From Wurfbainia villosa (taxonomy: Eukaryota > Streptophyta > Magnoliopsida > Zingiberales > Zingiberaceae): DNA of 64,000 bases. The notes under the pieces were generated by a model, which saw only the letters and a list, made by a program, of their open reading frames with translations, ran no database searches and had not been told where the DNA came from. The translations under genes were made by a program, and so were the position numbers. Location of the stretch: assembly GCA_025175895.1 (NCBI GenBank), contig CM046004.1, forward strand, positions 46,551,359 to 46,615,358. The letters run 5' to 3'. Numbering within the stretch: position 1 is the first letter of the stretch; each line of letters starts with the position of its first letter. Shown here one piece after another: positions 33,132 through 43,523 of the stretch.

Positions 33132-34293
33132 ATCTCCCCCATTTTGATGTGTGGCAATCCGTTTAAGTTAGGTAAATAAATAACAATAAACATAAGTAAG
33201 GAAAACATGTAAGTAAAAACAGTAGTATACCAACTCTCTCTTAAACATGCAACTCCCCCATAAGACAGGCTAAAATTTCTTTTTTAGCATGATTAACTTA
33301 AACTTCCCCATTTCTCCCCCTTTGTCACCATCAAAAACATTTTCCAAATGTTATAATCCAATGTATCAACTCTAAGAAGGAAAAAATACCAAAAACCAAA
33401 CAAAACCTGATAAAATCAGGTTACTGTGCTCATGCACAGTACATCAGTCGACTGGTTAACTAGCATGCAAATTTCAGGTTTTCTGATTTTCTGGACAAAA
33501 TTCAAAAATGCACTAGAAATTCCAAAAAATTTTAAAAATCATGAAATTTTGAAAACACATTTCTTTTAAAGTCCATTATCAGTGAAAAATGAGTTTTCAT
33601 AAAAATTACTTATATTTTCAATGATTTTCCCAAAATCCAAAAGCTTCAAAAATAACTAGTATTTTGATCATGTTTATATCAATTTTAACACCTAGTTTTG
33701 TATTAGATTGTTTCAAAACATAAAACACATATTTTAAAGTAAGAAATGGTTTTGAAAACATATAAAATATCCAACCATGATCTTTGGGCAATATTTCTAT
33801 GAATTAAACATAAGTTTTCCCCATGATTGGTTTATTATTGCTATTTTGATACTTTAAATGACCATCTAAATGCCATTGGCATTAGTGGACAATTAGTATC
33901 ATCCTAACATCTCACCCATGCTATGTTTTCAATCAAAGTTATCCTTATGGTGAGTGTGAGATGTTCCTAAAGGTATTTATATACTTAACCTTCAAATTCA
34001 TGCAATTCTACCCATGGTTAAGTATCACTCTAACATACAACAAGATCATAAAAACATATATGCATTGATTTCACATTATGATCATGAAACAAATGTATCC
34101 ATCAATTTATAATCATGCATTCGGTATAACATCATGATAATAAGTCAAGTATCACCCAAATCATGATTTAAACTATTTATGGGTGCATTATCATCAACCA
34201 ATACTATTTCAAAAATTAAGTCCATGCCATCCTAAGTCAACCAATCAACATGATATAAGTAAATTCCATATGGTTGACTATCCTAGGATTTTC
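33132..34293 (-). other. Noncoding tail of T2
   Basis: Reverse-complement counterpart of 25744-26898. It contains the stem-loop (33906-33965), the GACCAATCATGGGGAA-type block (33817-33831) and purine tracts near 33251, 33307 and 33318. No ORF. Confidence 0.8.
33906..33965 (-). other. Conserved inverted repeat (stem-loop) after T2 gag
   Basis: AACATCTCAC (33906-33915) and GTGAGATGTT (33956-33965), perfect arms, 40-nt loop, 328 nt beyond the gag stop. Confidence 0.8.
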
Positions 34294-36012
34294 CTAACCC
34301 TTAAGGATGGATTTAGGAACCCAATATAGATTCTTTCCTATGGGGTTCACTAAGTATTACTTAGGGATCCATTTTATAGCAATTGTCTTATTTTTGGCTT
34401 GACCCCTAGCAATCAAACATTTATAGGCCTTTCCATTTGTCTTTCCCTTGTAATCTAGGCCTTTCCTATTGAAGCTTGCCCTTTGGCTCCCTATAATCAT
34501 ATTAAGGGTGTTGGAGGCAATGGTGAATTTTTCTAAGGCTTTAGTCAAATGGTCTACCTTTTCCCTTAACATCCTATTTTTCTCAATGCATGCATCATTA
34601 ACATTGAGAGGAATATAATCATGTGAGCATGCATTATCAATACTAGAAACATTATCATTAACATTTGAGCATGCTTTTTCTAATTTTTCTTCTAGGGCTT
34701 TAATTTCATTTGTCATGCATTTATTTTTATTTTTAGCCCTAAACAAGTCCTTAGTTAAGCTTGAAATCATGGAAACAATTTTCTTAGGTGAGAGATTTGT
34801 TACAATAGTTTCCATGTCTTCTTCCTCGGATGAAGAGGATGATGATGAGCCTCCCCCTTCACAAGAGCTCTCCTCACTTGTGCTTGATTTTTCTTGCTCG
34901 GAGGAGGAGGTAGCGTCTAGATCATCAAACGCCATCAATGCAAGGTTTGTGACAAAAGCATTTTTTTCCTCCGATGATGATGATGAGGAAGGATCATCCC
35001 ATATTCTTGCTTTGAGTGCCTTGGCCTTCCCCTTTTCCTTGGCCTTCTTTTCTTCTTCCTTTTCTTTGCTCCCCTTTTTCTTTTCTTCTTTTCTCTTCCT
35101 TTCTTCTTTGCTCTTGTTCAAGAGTGGACAATCATTTCTTATATGTCCCTCTTGTTGGCAATTATAGCAAATGATTTTCCTCTTGTGCCTTCTCCTATCA
35201 TAAGATTTGTTAAATTTTAAATTTCTTAAAGCACGCCTTACCTTCCTTACCATATAAGCATCTTCATTGCTATTCATGGAGGATGAAGAGGATGCTTCAT
35301 CGAAGGAGGAGGGTGTCTTTATCTTCTTCTTCTTCCCCTTGTTGGCTACTAAGGCTACTCCTCTTAATGGCTTGATACTTGATTCTTCAATTACTCCCTC
35401 AAGCCTTGTTTCGTGGAGCTCCATGGTTGAGAAGAACTCCTCCAAGGTGCTAACTTCTAAATTTTTGGAGATGTAGAAGGAGTCCATCATTGAGCTCCAC
35501 TTCGAGGACTGGGGAAAGGCATCTATAGCCTTCATTATCATGTCCCAGTTTGATAGCTTTTCATCTACACTTGTTAGTTCAATTAAAATTTATTTAAACC
35601 TAGAATGTAATGAGGTTACCTTTTCTCCCTTCCCAAGTTTGATATTTGTTAGTTGGGAGCGGAGGAGGTCTCTCCTTGCAAGCTTGGCCTCCGAGGTACC
35701 TTCATGAAGCTCTACTAGCTTCTCCCACATCACTTTAGCACTTGCACACTCTCCAATTCGGTTGATCTCTTGTTGGGGGAGTATGTTGTAGAGGTGATGC
35801 TTTGCCTTTGAGTTCGCCAAGTACTCTTCCCTTTTCTTTGTAGTCCATCTAGACTTCTCGATTGGCTTCCCTTCTTCATTCCTAGGTATCTCGAAACCAT
35901 TTTCCATTATTAATAAAATTTCAAAATCGGTTTCAAAGAATACCTCCATGTGTTTCTTCCATCATGCAAATTCTCCCTCAAACTTCGGTGGGTGAATGTT
36001 AGAGCCGACCAT
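34294..36012 (-). pseudogene. gag: gag of T2 (TR-GAG), three internal stops
   Basis: Single minus-strand frame from the ATG at 36010-36012 (MVGSNIHPPKF) to TAG at 34294-34296. Stops: TGA 35962-35964 where T1 has Trp, TAA just below 35590 after LHSRFK (identical position in T1), and TAA at 34357 before YLVNPIGKN. The middle segment (35541-34357) is open for 394 codons and includes the intact zinc knuckle CYNCQQEGHIRNDC, the Lys/Glu-rich and Ser/Glu-rich tracts and the coiled coil. The C-terminus is WVPKSILKG as in T1. Better preserved than T1. Confidence 0.9.
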
Positions 36013-36060
36013 CCTTGATGTAGTACTTGTTGTGGCGGTTAGTCCTCGACAAGCTACCTT

Positions 36061-36073
36061 GGCTCTGATACCA
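36061..36073 (-). other. Primer binding site of T2
   Basis: GGCTCTGATACCA on the plus strand (perfect initiator-Met complement in sense), two bases from the LTR start at 36076. Confidence 0.95.
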
Positions 36074-36075
36074 CT

Positions 36076-37306
36076 TGTCGTAACTTTGGTGGCCAACTAG
36101 AAGGGGGTGAATAGCCCCCAATCGTTGTATGGTGGAAGTCATTCTTAATCGTCTACAATTAATGTTAGCGCAAGCAGAAATAAAAAGCAAAGACAATTAA
36201 GAACAAACAAAAAGATAAAACAATGCTAACATCAATATGTAACGTGGTTCACAGCCTCGCCACTAATCCACGGTCCGATTCGTCTCCGGTAAATCACCCT
36301 GAAACCAATCAACTATTGGTCTCTCCCTTTAGCCCAAGCAAGGTGGAGGTAAACCTTTACAACAATGAGAGCATTCCTTCTTTTACAATAGATGTGAAAG
36401 AAAACTAGAAGAAGGAGTTTCAGCTTTGTGGGGCACTTAATAGGATGTTTAGAGCATGAACATTAACCATCTAAAAGCCCCCACCCTCTCTTTTTATAGA
36501 GAGGAAGCAAATCTTCCCGTTGGACACTATCAGTCGATTGATGCTTTCATCAGTCGACTGATGACGACTCCAACGGCTTCTGACCAGGCCGGATTCGTGG
36601 GATCCGTGGCTGTCTTCTTCAACAGTCAGATTATCAGTCGACTAAAGATATCATCAGTCGACTGATGTCGACTCCCAGTCGAGTGATGACTAGCTTATGT
36701 TCCCATGCACAGTGTGATCAGTCGACTGATCGACTTGGTTCAGCAGCCAAACACCAGTCGATTTGCAATCGACTTGGAGCAGTCGACTGCCATGACATGG
36801 CAGTCGACTGATGCCAGGTAAACCTCAAACTTTACCACTGTTTGAGCATCCGGCGATCGGGTAAACATCAACCCTTGCAGTCGAGCCTCCGACACTTAGC
36901 CATTCGGCCATGTTCACCTAATGAGCTACATACATTTCACTCATTCTCTCATCTCACTTGAAGTCCCTCGCCGAAGCTCTCTTCATTCGCGACCACGTCC
37001 CTTGGCAACATCAAGCGCACGACTCTGCAATGCTCCTTCGCATCTCTTGCCCTCGAAGTCTCCTTCCTTGGCTTCACTTCAAGTCATCTCGTCCGACGGT
37101 CTCTCGGATGCATCAAGTGCAGGGTTTCGCAATGCTCCTTCGCCGACTCAAGCAGGAGGTTGTGTGTTGGTGAAACTTGCCAAAGCTCCATGTGCGAATT
37201 ACTAAATCCTGCAAGACTCCAACGCACATATCAAATCCAATCATCCTAACTTAAACCCTTTGCTACACACATCAAAACCATATCACATGGGTTGATTGCC
37301 CTAACA
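36076..37306 (-). repeat. 5' LTR of T2
   Basis: 1231 bp, plus strand TGTCGTAAC ... CCCTAACA, homologous to the T1 LTRs. TATA box (TATAAAA in sense) at 36492-36498 within a weaker palindrome than in T1. Five CAGTCGACTG palindromes at 36548-36808. Confidence 0.92.
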
Positions 37307-37890
37307 TTCTTGATTTTGTTGCGACTACGGAGTTAAAGGTTTAACTTCCTCCCCCTCAATCCTAGAGGTTGAGGTTTCTTCCAATTCTACCTCCTCCTTG
37401 GATGTTGATGGTCTTTCAACCTCCAATTCTTCAACTTCTTCTTCCTCCTCGGATGTCAAGCACTCTTCGACTTCCGAATCCTCACTTTATTGTGAGAATG
37501 AGCTCTCTTCCTCCTCTTCCTTATCTTCTTGGATTGAGTGAGGCTCTTCATGAATTTTATCAATTCTTTCCATATCTCCTTGGCATCTTTGCAATCTCCT
37601 ATCTTGATCAAAATATCATTAGGAATTACATTAAGCAATATACCCGTTACCTTATTATTGATGTTGTAATATCAGAGTTGGTCTTGGCTCCAATTCTTCT
37701 TCTTGATTTTTCTTCCTTCATCTTTTCGAGTGTCAAAACTTACTAATGCACTAATCCAATTGTCAAAGTCACACATTAGAAAATGCATCATTCTACTTTT
37801 CCAATATGCAAAATCTTCGCGGTCGAAGGAAGGAAGAACATTGATGTCATCACCCAATCTTTCATTGAGCTCCATCTCCTCTAGCACTTT
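37307..37890 (-). pseudogene. gag: gag of element B, N-terminal fragment
   Basis: The minus strand encodes a copia capsid start, LPSFDREDFAYWKSRMMHFL, then a stop at 37672, and in the same frame NVIPNDILIKIGDCKDAKEIWKELIKF, ending at a stop at 37456. T2 cuts it off at 37306. The likely initiation region (a leading ATG followed by a stop near 37908-37913) is itself damaged. No zinc knuckle remains. It identifies B as copia but is too short for a firm lineage. Confidence 0.8.
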
Positions 37891-37923
37891 TACTCTCGGG
37901 TGTTAGTCCATTGAAGAGCTCCT

Positions 37924-37936
37924 AGCTCTGATACCA
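37924..37936 (-). other. Primer binding site of element B
   Basis: AGCTCTGATACCA on the plus strand, i.e. TGGTATCAGAGCT in sense, two bases before the LTR start at 37939. Confidence 0.93.
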
Positions 37937-37938
37937 CT

Positions 37939-39118
37939 TGTTAGGACCTGTGTGCCCGCTAGAGGGGGGGGGGTGAATAGCATTTCGTCGCTTCACAAAA
38001 TTTGATTGTTCTCGCTTGCTTGATTGTCTACGATGTTTGTTAGTGCAGCGGAAATAATAGAAATACAAAACAAACACAAAGACAATGCACAAGACAAATG
38101 TTATAATATGGTTCGGAACCATATGATTCCTACTCCACGGATTGGGCTCTAAAAGCCCTAGCGATGCAAACACACACCACTAATCTAATAAACTCCTTCT
38201 CGACAATATGTCGGAGGTGGAGAAATCTCGTACAAATGATTACACAAAGTAATACGACAAAAACAAGAAATACAAGTATGAATACAATAATCTATGTAAA
38301 GAGAATTTTATAAATGAGCTTTTTGATGCTTGCTTGTTTGGTTGCTTGAGTTGCACTTAGAGACCCTGAATTATAGCAGCAAAATGCCCCAAAACACCTC
38401 AAGAAACCTGGCCAAAAATCCTCCCCACAAACTGCTTTTATAACCTACATTCGAGCAAATTTTTGCCAAGCAGTCGACTGATCGGGACCATCAATAGACT
38501 GCTCCTGTAGCCATTGTCTCACAACGGCATGAGCCACATTGGATAAGTTCCAATGGATAGACCATCAATTGACTGATCATGCCCATCAGTCGACTGATCG
38601 AGTCATCACTCGACTATCAAACCCTAATAGTCGACTCGGGAACCTTTTATGCTCAAATATTCAGGCCAGCGATCGATCTCTAGATCACCGATCACAAAGT
38701 TATTTCTCGATAAATGAACTCCGATCGACTCACATCAGTCGAATGACCATAGTCCCAGTCGACTGATACACCTCAAACATAAGGTTTTACCCAAAGTATG
38801 ATTCTCTCATACTTGCTAGACCACCCTTAGCCTAGACCTAAGCCTTTTAGCCACCTCCATCAGTCTTATGCCAATCGAATCCCTCCAAGTCATCCATGAC
38901 TTGTTCATCCATACGCTAGCCTTTAGGTGCTTCTATCAGCTATTGTAATACTAATGTAGTCTACACCGCCAAGGCACATTGGGCTTATGCTGCCAAGACT
39001 CTGCATGGAATTTATGCCGCTAACCATTGGACTTATGCTGCCAAGACTCCACCCTTGGACTTCTCAATTGCCAAGACTCAAGCTTGGACTTTCCCTTGCC
39101 AACCCATGTTGGACTTTC
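37939..39118 (-). repeat. 5' LTR of element B, first segment
   Basis: Matches 22569-22734 plus 28162 onwards. TATA box in sense at 38436-38442. At 38640-38760 several CAGTC words of the partner LTR appear as CGATC. Interrupted by C0 inside the minisatellite. Confidence 0.9.
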
Positions 39119-41320
39119 TGTTGGGTTTCCGGCACCGCGGCGTGTGTGTGTTCGATCATGTTCCGTAAACATGAACACAGCGGAAGCAATAAAAATAATA
39201 AATACTCCTATTTATTACAACACACACAACACACGCATGCATATTACAACAAGTGTAGACATAACCGTAAATTTAAATTTGCAATAAAAAGGAAATTTAT
39301 CTACGTTATACCTTTCGTATGACGTGTAGCGGGAACGGCATCAACCGGAACGATTCTCGCTAGAATCGTCTCTATCCGTATCCACGCCGAGTTCCTCGGG
39401 ATGACTTCGCTAAGCCATGAGCTTCGTCTTCGTACGGGTTACTAGCCTCGTGTTGAAGACGACGTGATCGAGAGATGATCACGATCCGAATCCAAATTCG
39501 GATCCTAAGATGAGTCCTCAAAACTCGCTTCTCCGGAGAGGTATTCGTCAACCGATTGACGAATCCTTCATCCTCCACCTTAGAGGATTACCGGAGATCG
39601 AATCCCCAGTAATTTAGCCGCTGTCGGAGCTCTAACCGTCGTCCAAACGACGCTCCGACGAGAGGAAAAGAGGCTGTCCAGAAAACTGGACAGCTTGGTG
39701 GAGGAGATAGGCGCCGGCCAACAAAGGAAGCCAAGTGCTCACCTTTTCACTGAAGCCTAGGAAGATCACCGGAGGGTCGCCGGAGGATCACCGGCTGAAG
39801 CTTGGACGCTGGCAAGGACTTGGACGGCAGCACACAAGCTGGGCGGCAGCAGAGGGTGGAGGTGGGCGGCAACTCAAGAGGCTAGGGTTTTGGATTAGGT
39901 TAGGGCTTAACAATCCCTTAAGCCCTCTTTTATAGAGAACTAATTCTCTTAATGGTTAATGGATCATATCCATAAAGCCCATTAACCCGCTCCATTAAGA
40001 TAAGTTAAAATAAACCAAACCATGATGGTTTATTTTAAGTTAAAACGAACCGAACCAACTTTTGGTTCATTCGTTTAAAATAAACCAAACCCTTTGGTTT
40101 ATTCTCATCCATTGGATTAGAACCAAACCATTTTGGTCCATTCATTATGTCTTCATAAGACACGGCCCATCCATGCTTCCATTGCGACTGAAACAATTTC
40201 ATGCTCGCTTTATGTTTGGTCCAACCAAACATAGTTTCTCTCGGTCTGAGAATCCCATTCTCAAGCTCGTTTTAAATCCTTCGGATTACACTCGTTGTGC
40301 GTGTGACCAAATAGGTTCTCGGTTTATGTTGGCCGTCTATAATTAACCATTAATTATAGAACGATCATGAGTGGCACCTAGTAGTACATCATGATCCCCA
40401 ATTAACCGAAAAGATCAACTTGATCCGTAACTATTTACTCAAATCCTTCAAGAGCTCGAATGAATCGTGCCCCATTCCCTTCACTCATCTTATACCCACT
40501 TGGTTGGGACATGGTCTATTGTGTCGGTCCCCACTAGGTGACTACGTCACACCTAGCCCAAGTATCATTTCCTCGTCCTACGGATTCTAGTTACTCCACA
40601 TGTATCGAAGAGTACCTTACTCTAAACATGTAATGCTTTGGCCAAAGACTTTAGTAACAATCCGACGAGAGGCCATGAGTATACATCTCCTCGCAAGGAG
40701 TGGTGAATCCTTTATAGGCTATTCAAACACCTTCGATCACTTCGACTTATACCCAATCATCCCGGGTCCACATCTCCTCGGAGATGTTTGCTTAAGATGT
40801 CAAAGCATAAGTCTCCATGATCAAGATGACTTGAATACCGCAAGTCAAAGGAACATCGCACTTAAGCCACAGTAAGAACTTCATTGACATATCTATATAT
40901 GCAGAGAACCATATGAAGTCTTACGGCTGGTCACTCCAATGAACTAGTTACCATAACTAGCATCCACGATTAACTCCGGACATCACTATGTTTCCAGCCA
41001 GTGAGAATCAGCTGCTTGGATACACCGAGGAGTATACCTCGTGCTAGTCTCGACAGAATTGATGGTGTCCAGATCCATCAATTCATCGACTAGGGATAAT
41101 TCCGATACATCACAATTACACATGTAGAGATACTCACTAGTTGTGATCCAATCACAAATTCTCTCATGCTGTGAATCACATCGTGGACATTCAGTAAATG
41201 AGTTTAAGATCCAATCAAATACATGAAACATGTATACTCAAATAGTGAATCTTCATTTATCATATAAATGGTTCATACATAAGGCAATTGCCTTACGACA
41301 TCTCTCATATATTACTAACA
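39119..41320 (-). mobile_element. C0: solo LTR of family C
   Basis: 2202 bp, TGTTGGGTTTCCGG ... ATTACTAACA, target duplication CTTTC at 39114-39118 and 41321-41325. It is full-length homologous to the LTR at 43524-45748, with no internal sequence, so it is the product of LTR-LTR recombination. TATA box in sense (TATAAAA) at 39928-39934. Confidence 0.93.
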
Positions 41321-41675
41321 CTTTCCATGCGAAGACCCATGCTTGGACTTTCCCTTGCCTACCCATTTTGAACTTTTCATGCCAAGACCCATGCTTGCAC
41401 TTTTCTTTGCTAAGACCCATGCTTGGACTTTCCTTGCCAACCCATGTTGGACTTTCCATGCCAAGACTCAAAATTGGACTTTTCATGCTAAGTACACAAG
41501 ACTTGGACTTCTCCCATGACAATGGTCAAACCATCGTCAAACATCATATATGACCTATGTCGATTGCACCAACAATATCCCCAACACATTGTCAGACATC
41601 AATTTCAAACATCAAAATACTACTCGAGTCAAAATCGAGTCTGGTCAATCGTGACCTGGGTCGATTGTACCAACA
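41321..41675 (-). repeat. 5' LTR of element B, second segment
   Basis: Resumes the minisatellite after C0 and ends TTGTACCAACA, matching the end of the B 3' LTR (29290-29636). Confidence 0.88.
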
Positions 41676-42335
41676 CATCTGGACGAGGAGTCATAGAAAG
41701 TGAAGACCCAGACGAGGAGTCCTGGCAAGTGAAGACCCGGACAAGAAGTCCATACAAGTGATGACCTGGACGAGAAATCTTTGCATGAAGACAAGGATGA
41801 GAAGTCTTGGAGGATGAAGTCCCGGAAGCAATTTTAAGCACAAAAGACCTATGAACGGTGGTTCACAAGCATCAAGTAAAGGGTACAGGGTATATTTTTT
41901 CCTAGGCATGGTTTTTGATCTAGAAAAGTTGAAACGGTCAAGGGTCAAGGTAGTAGTCGAGGCAACACATGGACTGATTGCCTTATCAGTCGAGGTGGCA
42001 CCTCGATTGGCACTTGATATCCTAGACAAGTTGCTAAGCTCAGAGCTCGAGACTAGTCTAATGCCTTCCCAGTCTAACCGTCACTTCGACTGGATGTGGT
42101 TACTAAGGTTTTAGGAATCAGCTCGACTGGCCTCGCGGTTGCTAAAGAAGCAACGTTAGTCGAGGCGACACCTCGATTGGTGCTTCGTTCAATCGAACAG
42201 AAGCAAGGCAAAGTCGATTGCCACCTTGAATAGGGTAGCATGCTTTGAGTAGAGACCCATTGCAGTTGAGGTGCTGCCTCGACTGGTGCTTTATTCAATC
42301 GAACAGAGGCAAGGCAATGTCGACATCAACCTCGA
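41676..42335 (+). repeat. 3' LTR of element O, second segment, truncated
   Basis: It continues the O LTR after B: GACCCAGACGAGGAGTCCTGGC and related words match 22500-22568. It is followed by GTCGAGGC-rich repeats with Gln-coding CAATCGAACAGA words, of the type seen in the A LTR minisatellite but diverged. The U5 end found in A (TTTCAACGGAAATAAAACT region) is absent, so the LTR is cut off near 42335. Confidence 0.6.
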
Positions 42336-43523
42336 CTATTAACAACTATCATTTTATCGTATTATTTTGGTCCTTAATATCCATATTTTTATCCACTAGA
42401 GTGATTTATTGTTGATTATTAGCATGTTTTATGAGTTTGGATTCATTTTGGACCTTTTTATAAATTCTCCTAAATTTTGGACTTATATGCAAATTTTATT
42501 CTCGTTGTAGGAGATCGAGATGAGCCACTAGACTAGACTCAAGTTGGATCAAATATGGCTTCATCTTGGGTCATAATGGACATTTCAAGATGATTTAATC
42601 TGAGCTCTTCATCCAGATCAAAAGACAAATTAAATCAAGGGTTCAGATCTGGGCATTATGGACCATCTGAGGGAAGCAATTGATTTTGAGCTATCCATCT
42701 AGATCTATAGCGATCAAGCCCATACATTATGATCTACATGTCTTGGTCGTTCATCCGGACCGTTGGATCGTGATTATCCATTCTAGTGGATCAGATCTGT
42801 CCATTTCAAATCAGACTGATTTCAGTCATTGGATGGAGCAACTTAATTAAGGGAATAATAGATCCATCAAACCCTAGCTTAATTTGATGGCTGAGATCAA
42901 AGCGTTCAGATCGAACGGCTGCAAAAAAATCAACTTAAAAGCCGACCTTTCCCTCATCAATCGAACAATGCACAAAACCGAGCAGCGCCGTCGCCTGCTC
43001 CTCGCGGGCGAGCACCGACGGGCGACAATAGAACTGAGCGGCAGACGGGTCTTCCTCCTCACGCGCGAGTGACGGTGGTGATGCTGCTTCATCGCGCGAG
43101 AGCCAGCAATGCATAGTGTTCTTCTCATCGAGTGAGCGGTGCCACCAGTTTTCTCCACATGCGGCGGCGGCAGCTTCGGGCAGCATCTCCGACGCCCCTT
43201 CCTTCCATCCATTCTAGCGGCAACCTCCATCCAAGCGGTTACTGATGAGATGCTAGGATTTTGGCCAACTTGATGGCAGTGCGTAGCAGAGGAGATTCCG
43301 GGCTTTTCACCGGCGCTTCTAGATTGCCTGGCAACCGGACCTAAGCTACCCTAGATGGACGGGGTCACAGAAGGCTAGGGTGACCTTATACTGTCATGGT
43401 CGCAGCAGCACCTATTCCAACTCCGGCAGCCCTTGATTTGTCAATTTTTGACGGAAGCACTTCATTCCATCACCGGCGAAGAGTTTCATCTTGTAATCTG
43501 GTTCCATCCCTTCCTGTAGTTTC
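42336..43523. other. Unassigned segment, about 1.2 kb
   Basis: No convincing ORF and no match to other parts of the window. The left half is AT-rich with repeated GATC-containing words (TTGGATCGTGATT, GATCAAGCCC); the right half (42890-43300) is GC-rich. A TTAAAAGCCGAC motif precedes the GC-rich part, a layout seen in some gypsy LTRs and leaders, but the ends cannot be defined. It borders the C array at GTTTC (43519-43523). Confidence 0.4.

Larger units (their letters stand above)
32788..37306 (-). mobile_element. T2: second gag-only (TR-GAG) element, 3' LTR truncated
   Basis: Minus-strand relative of T1: 5' LTR 36076-37306, primer site, gag 34294-36012, the same noncoding tail with stem-loop, a purine tract, and only the first 344 bp of the 3' LTR (32788-33131) fused to G. 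No pol sequence. The truncation removed one target-site flank, so the duplication cannot be checked; the outer flank at the intact end is TTCTT (37307-37311). Confidence 0.88.
22569..41675 (-). mobile_element. Element B: Sirevirus-like element, interior mostly lost, host of T1, G, T2 and C0
   Basis: The LTR pair is 22569-29636 (3', split by T1) and 37939-41675 (5', split by C0). Both begin TGTTAGGACCTGT on the plus strand. Between them only a 125-bp tail next to the purine tract (29637-29761) and the start of gag with the primer site (37307-37938) are left; gypsy fragment G and TR-GAG T2 fill the gap. The flanks GATCC and CATCT would be a target duplication with two mismatches, so that evidence is weak. 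The support is the continuity of the O LTR on both sides. Confidence 0.75.

Noticed and set aside
34715..35167. 150-codon plus-strand ORF rich in Ser, Phe and Leu
   Set aside because: It is the antisense shadow of the Ser/Glu/Lys-rich part of T2 gag; low complexity keeps both strands open.
40600..40875. 91-codon ATG ORF on the plus strand, kept in four family C LTRs (also 45028, 51355, 57633)
   Set aside because: It is antisense to the element, lies inside LTR DNA that is nearly identical between copies, and shows amino-acid changes with no recognisable domain. Conservation reflects recent copying.
22564..41680. A clean target duplication for element B
   Set aside because: Flanks are GATCC and CATCT, two mismatches in five; it is recorded as weak evidence only.
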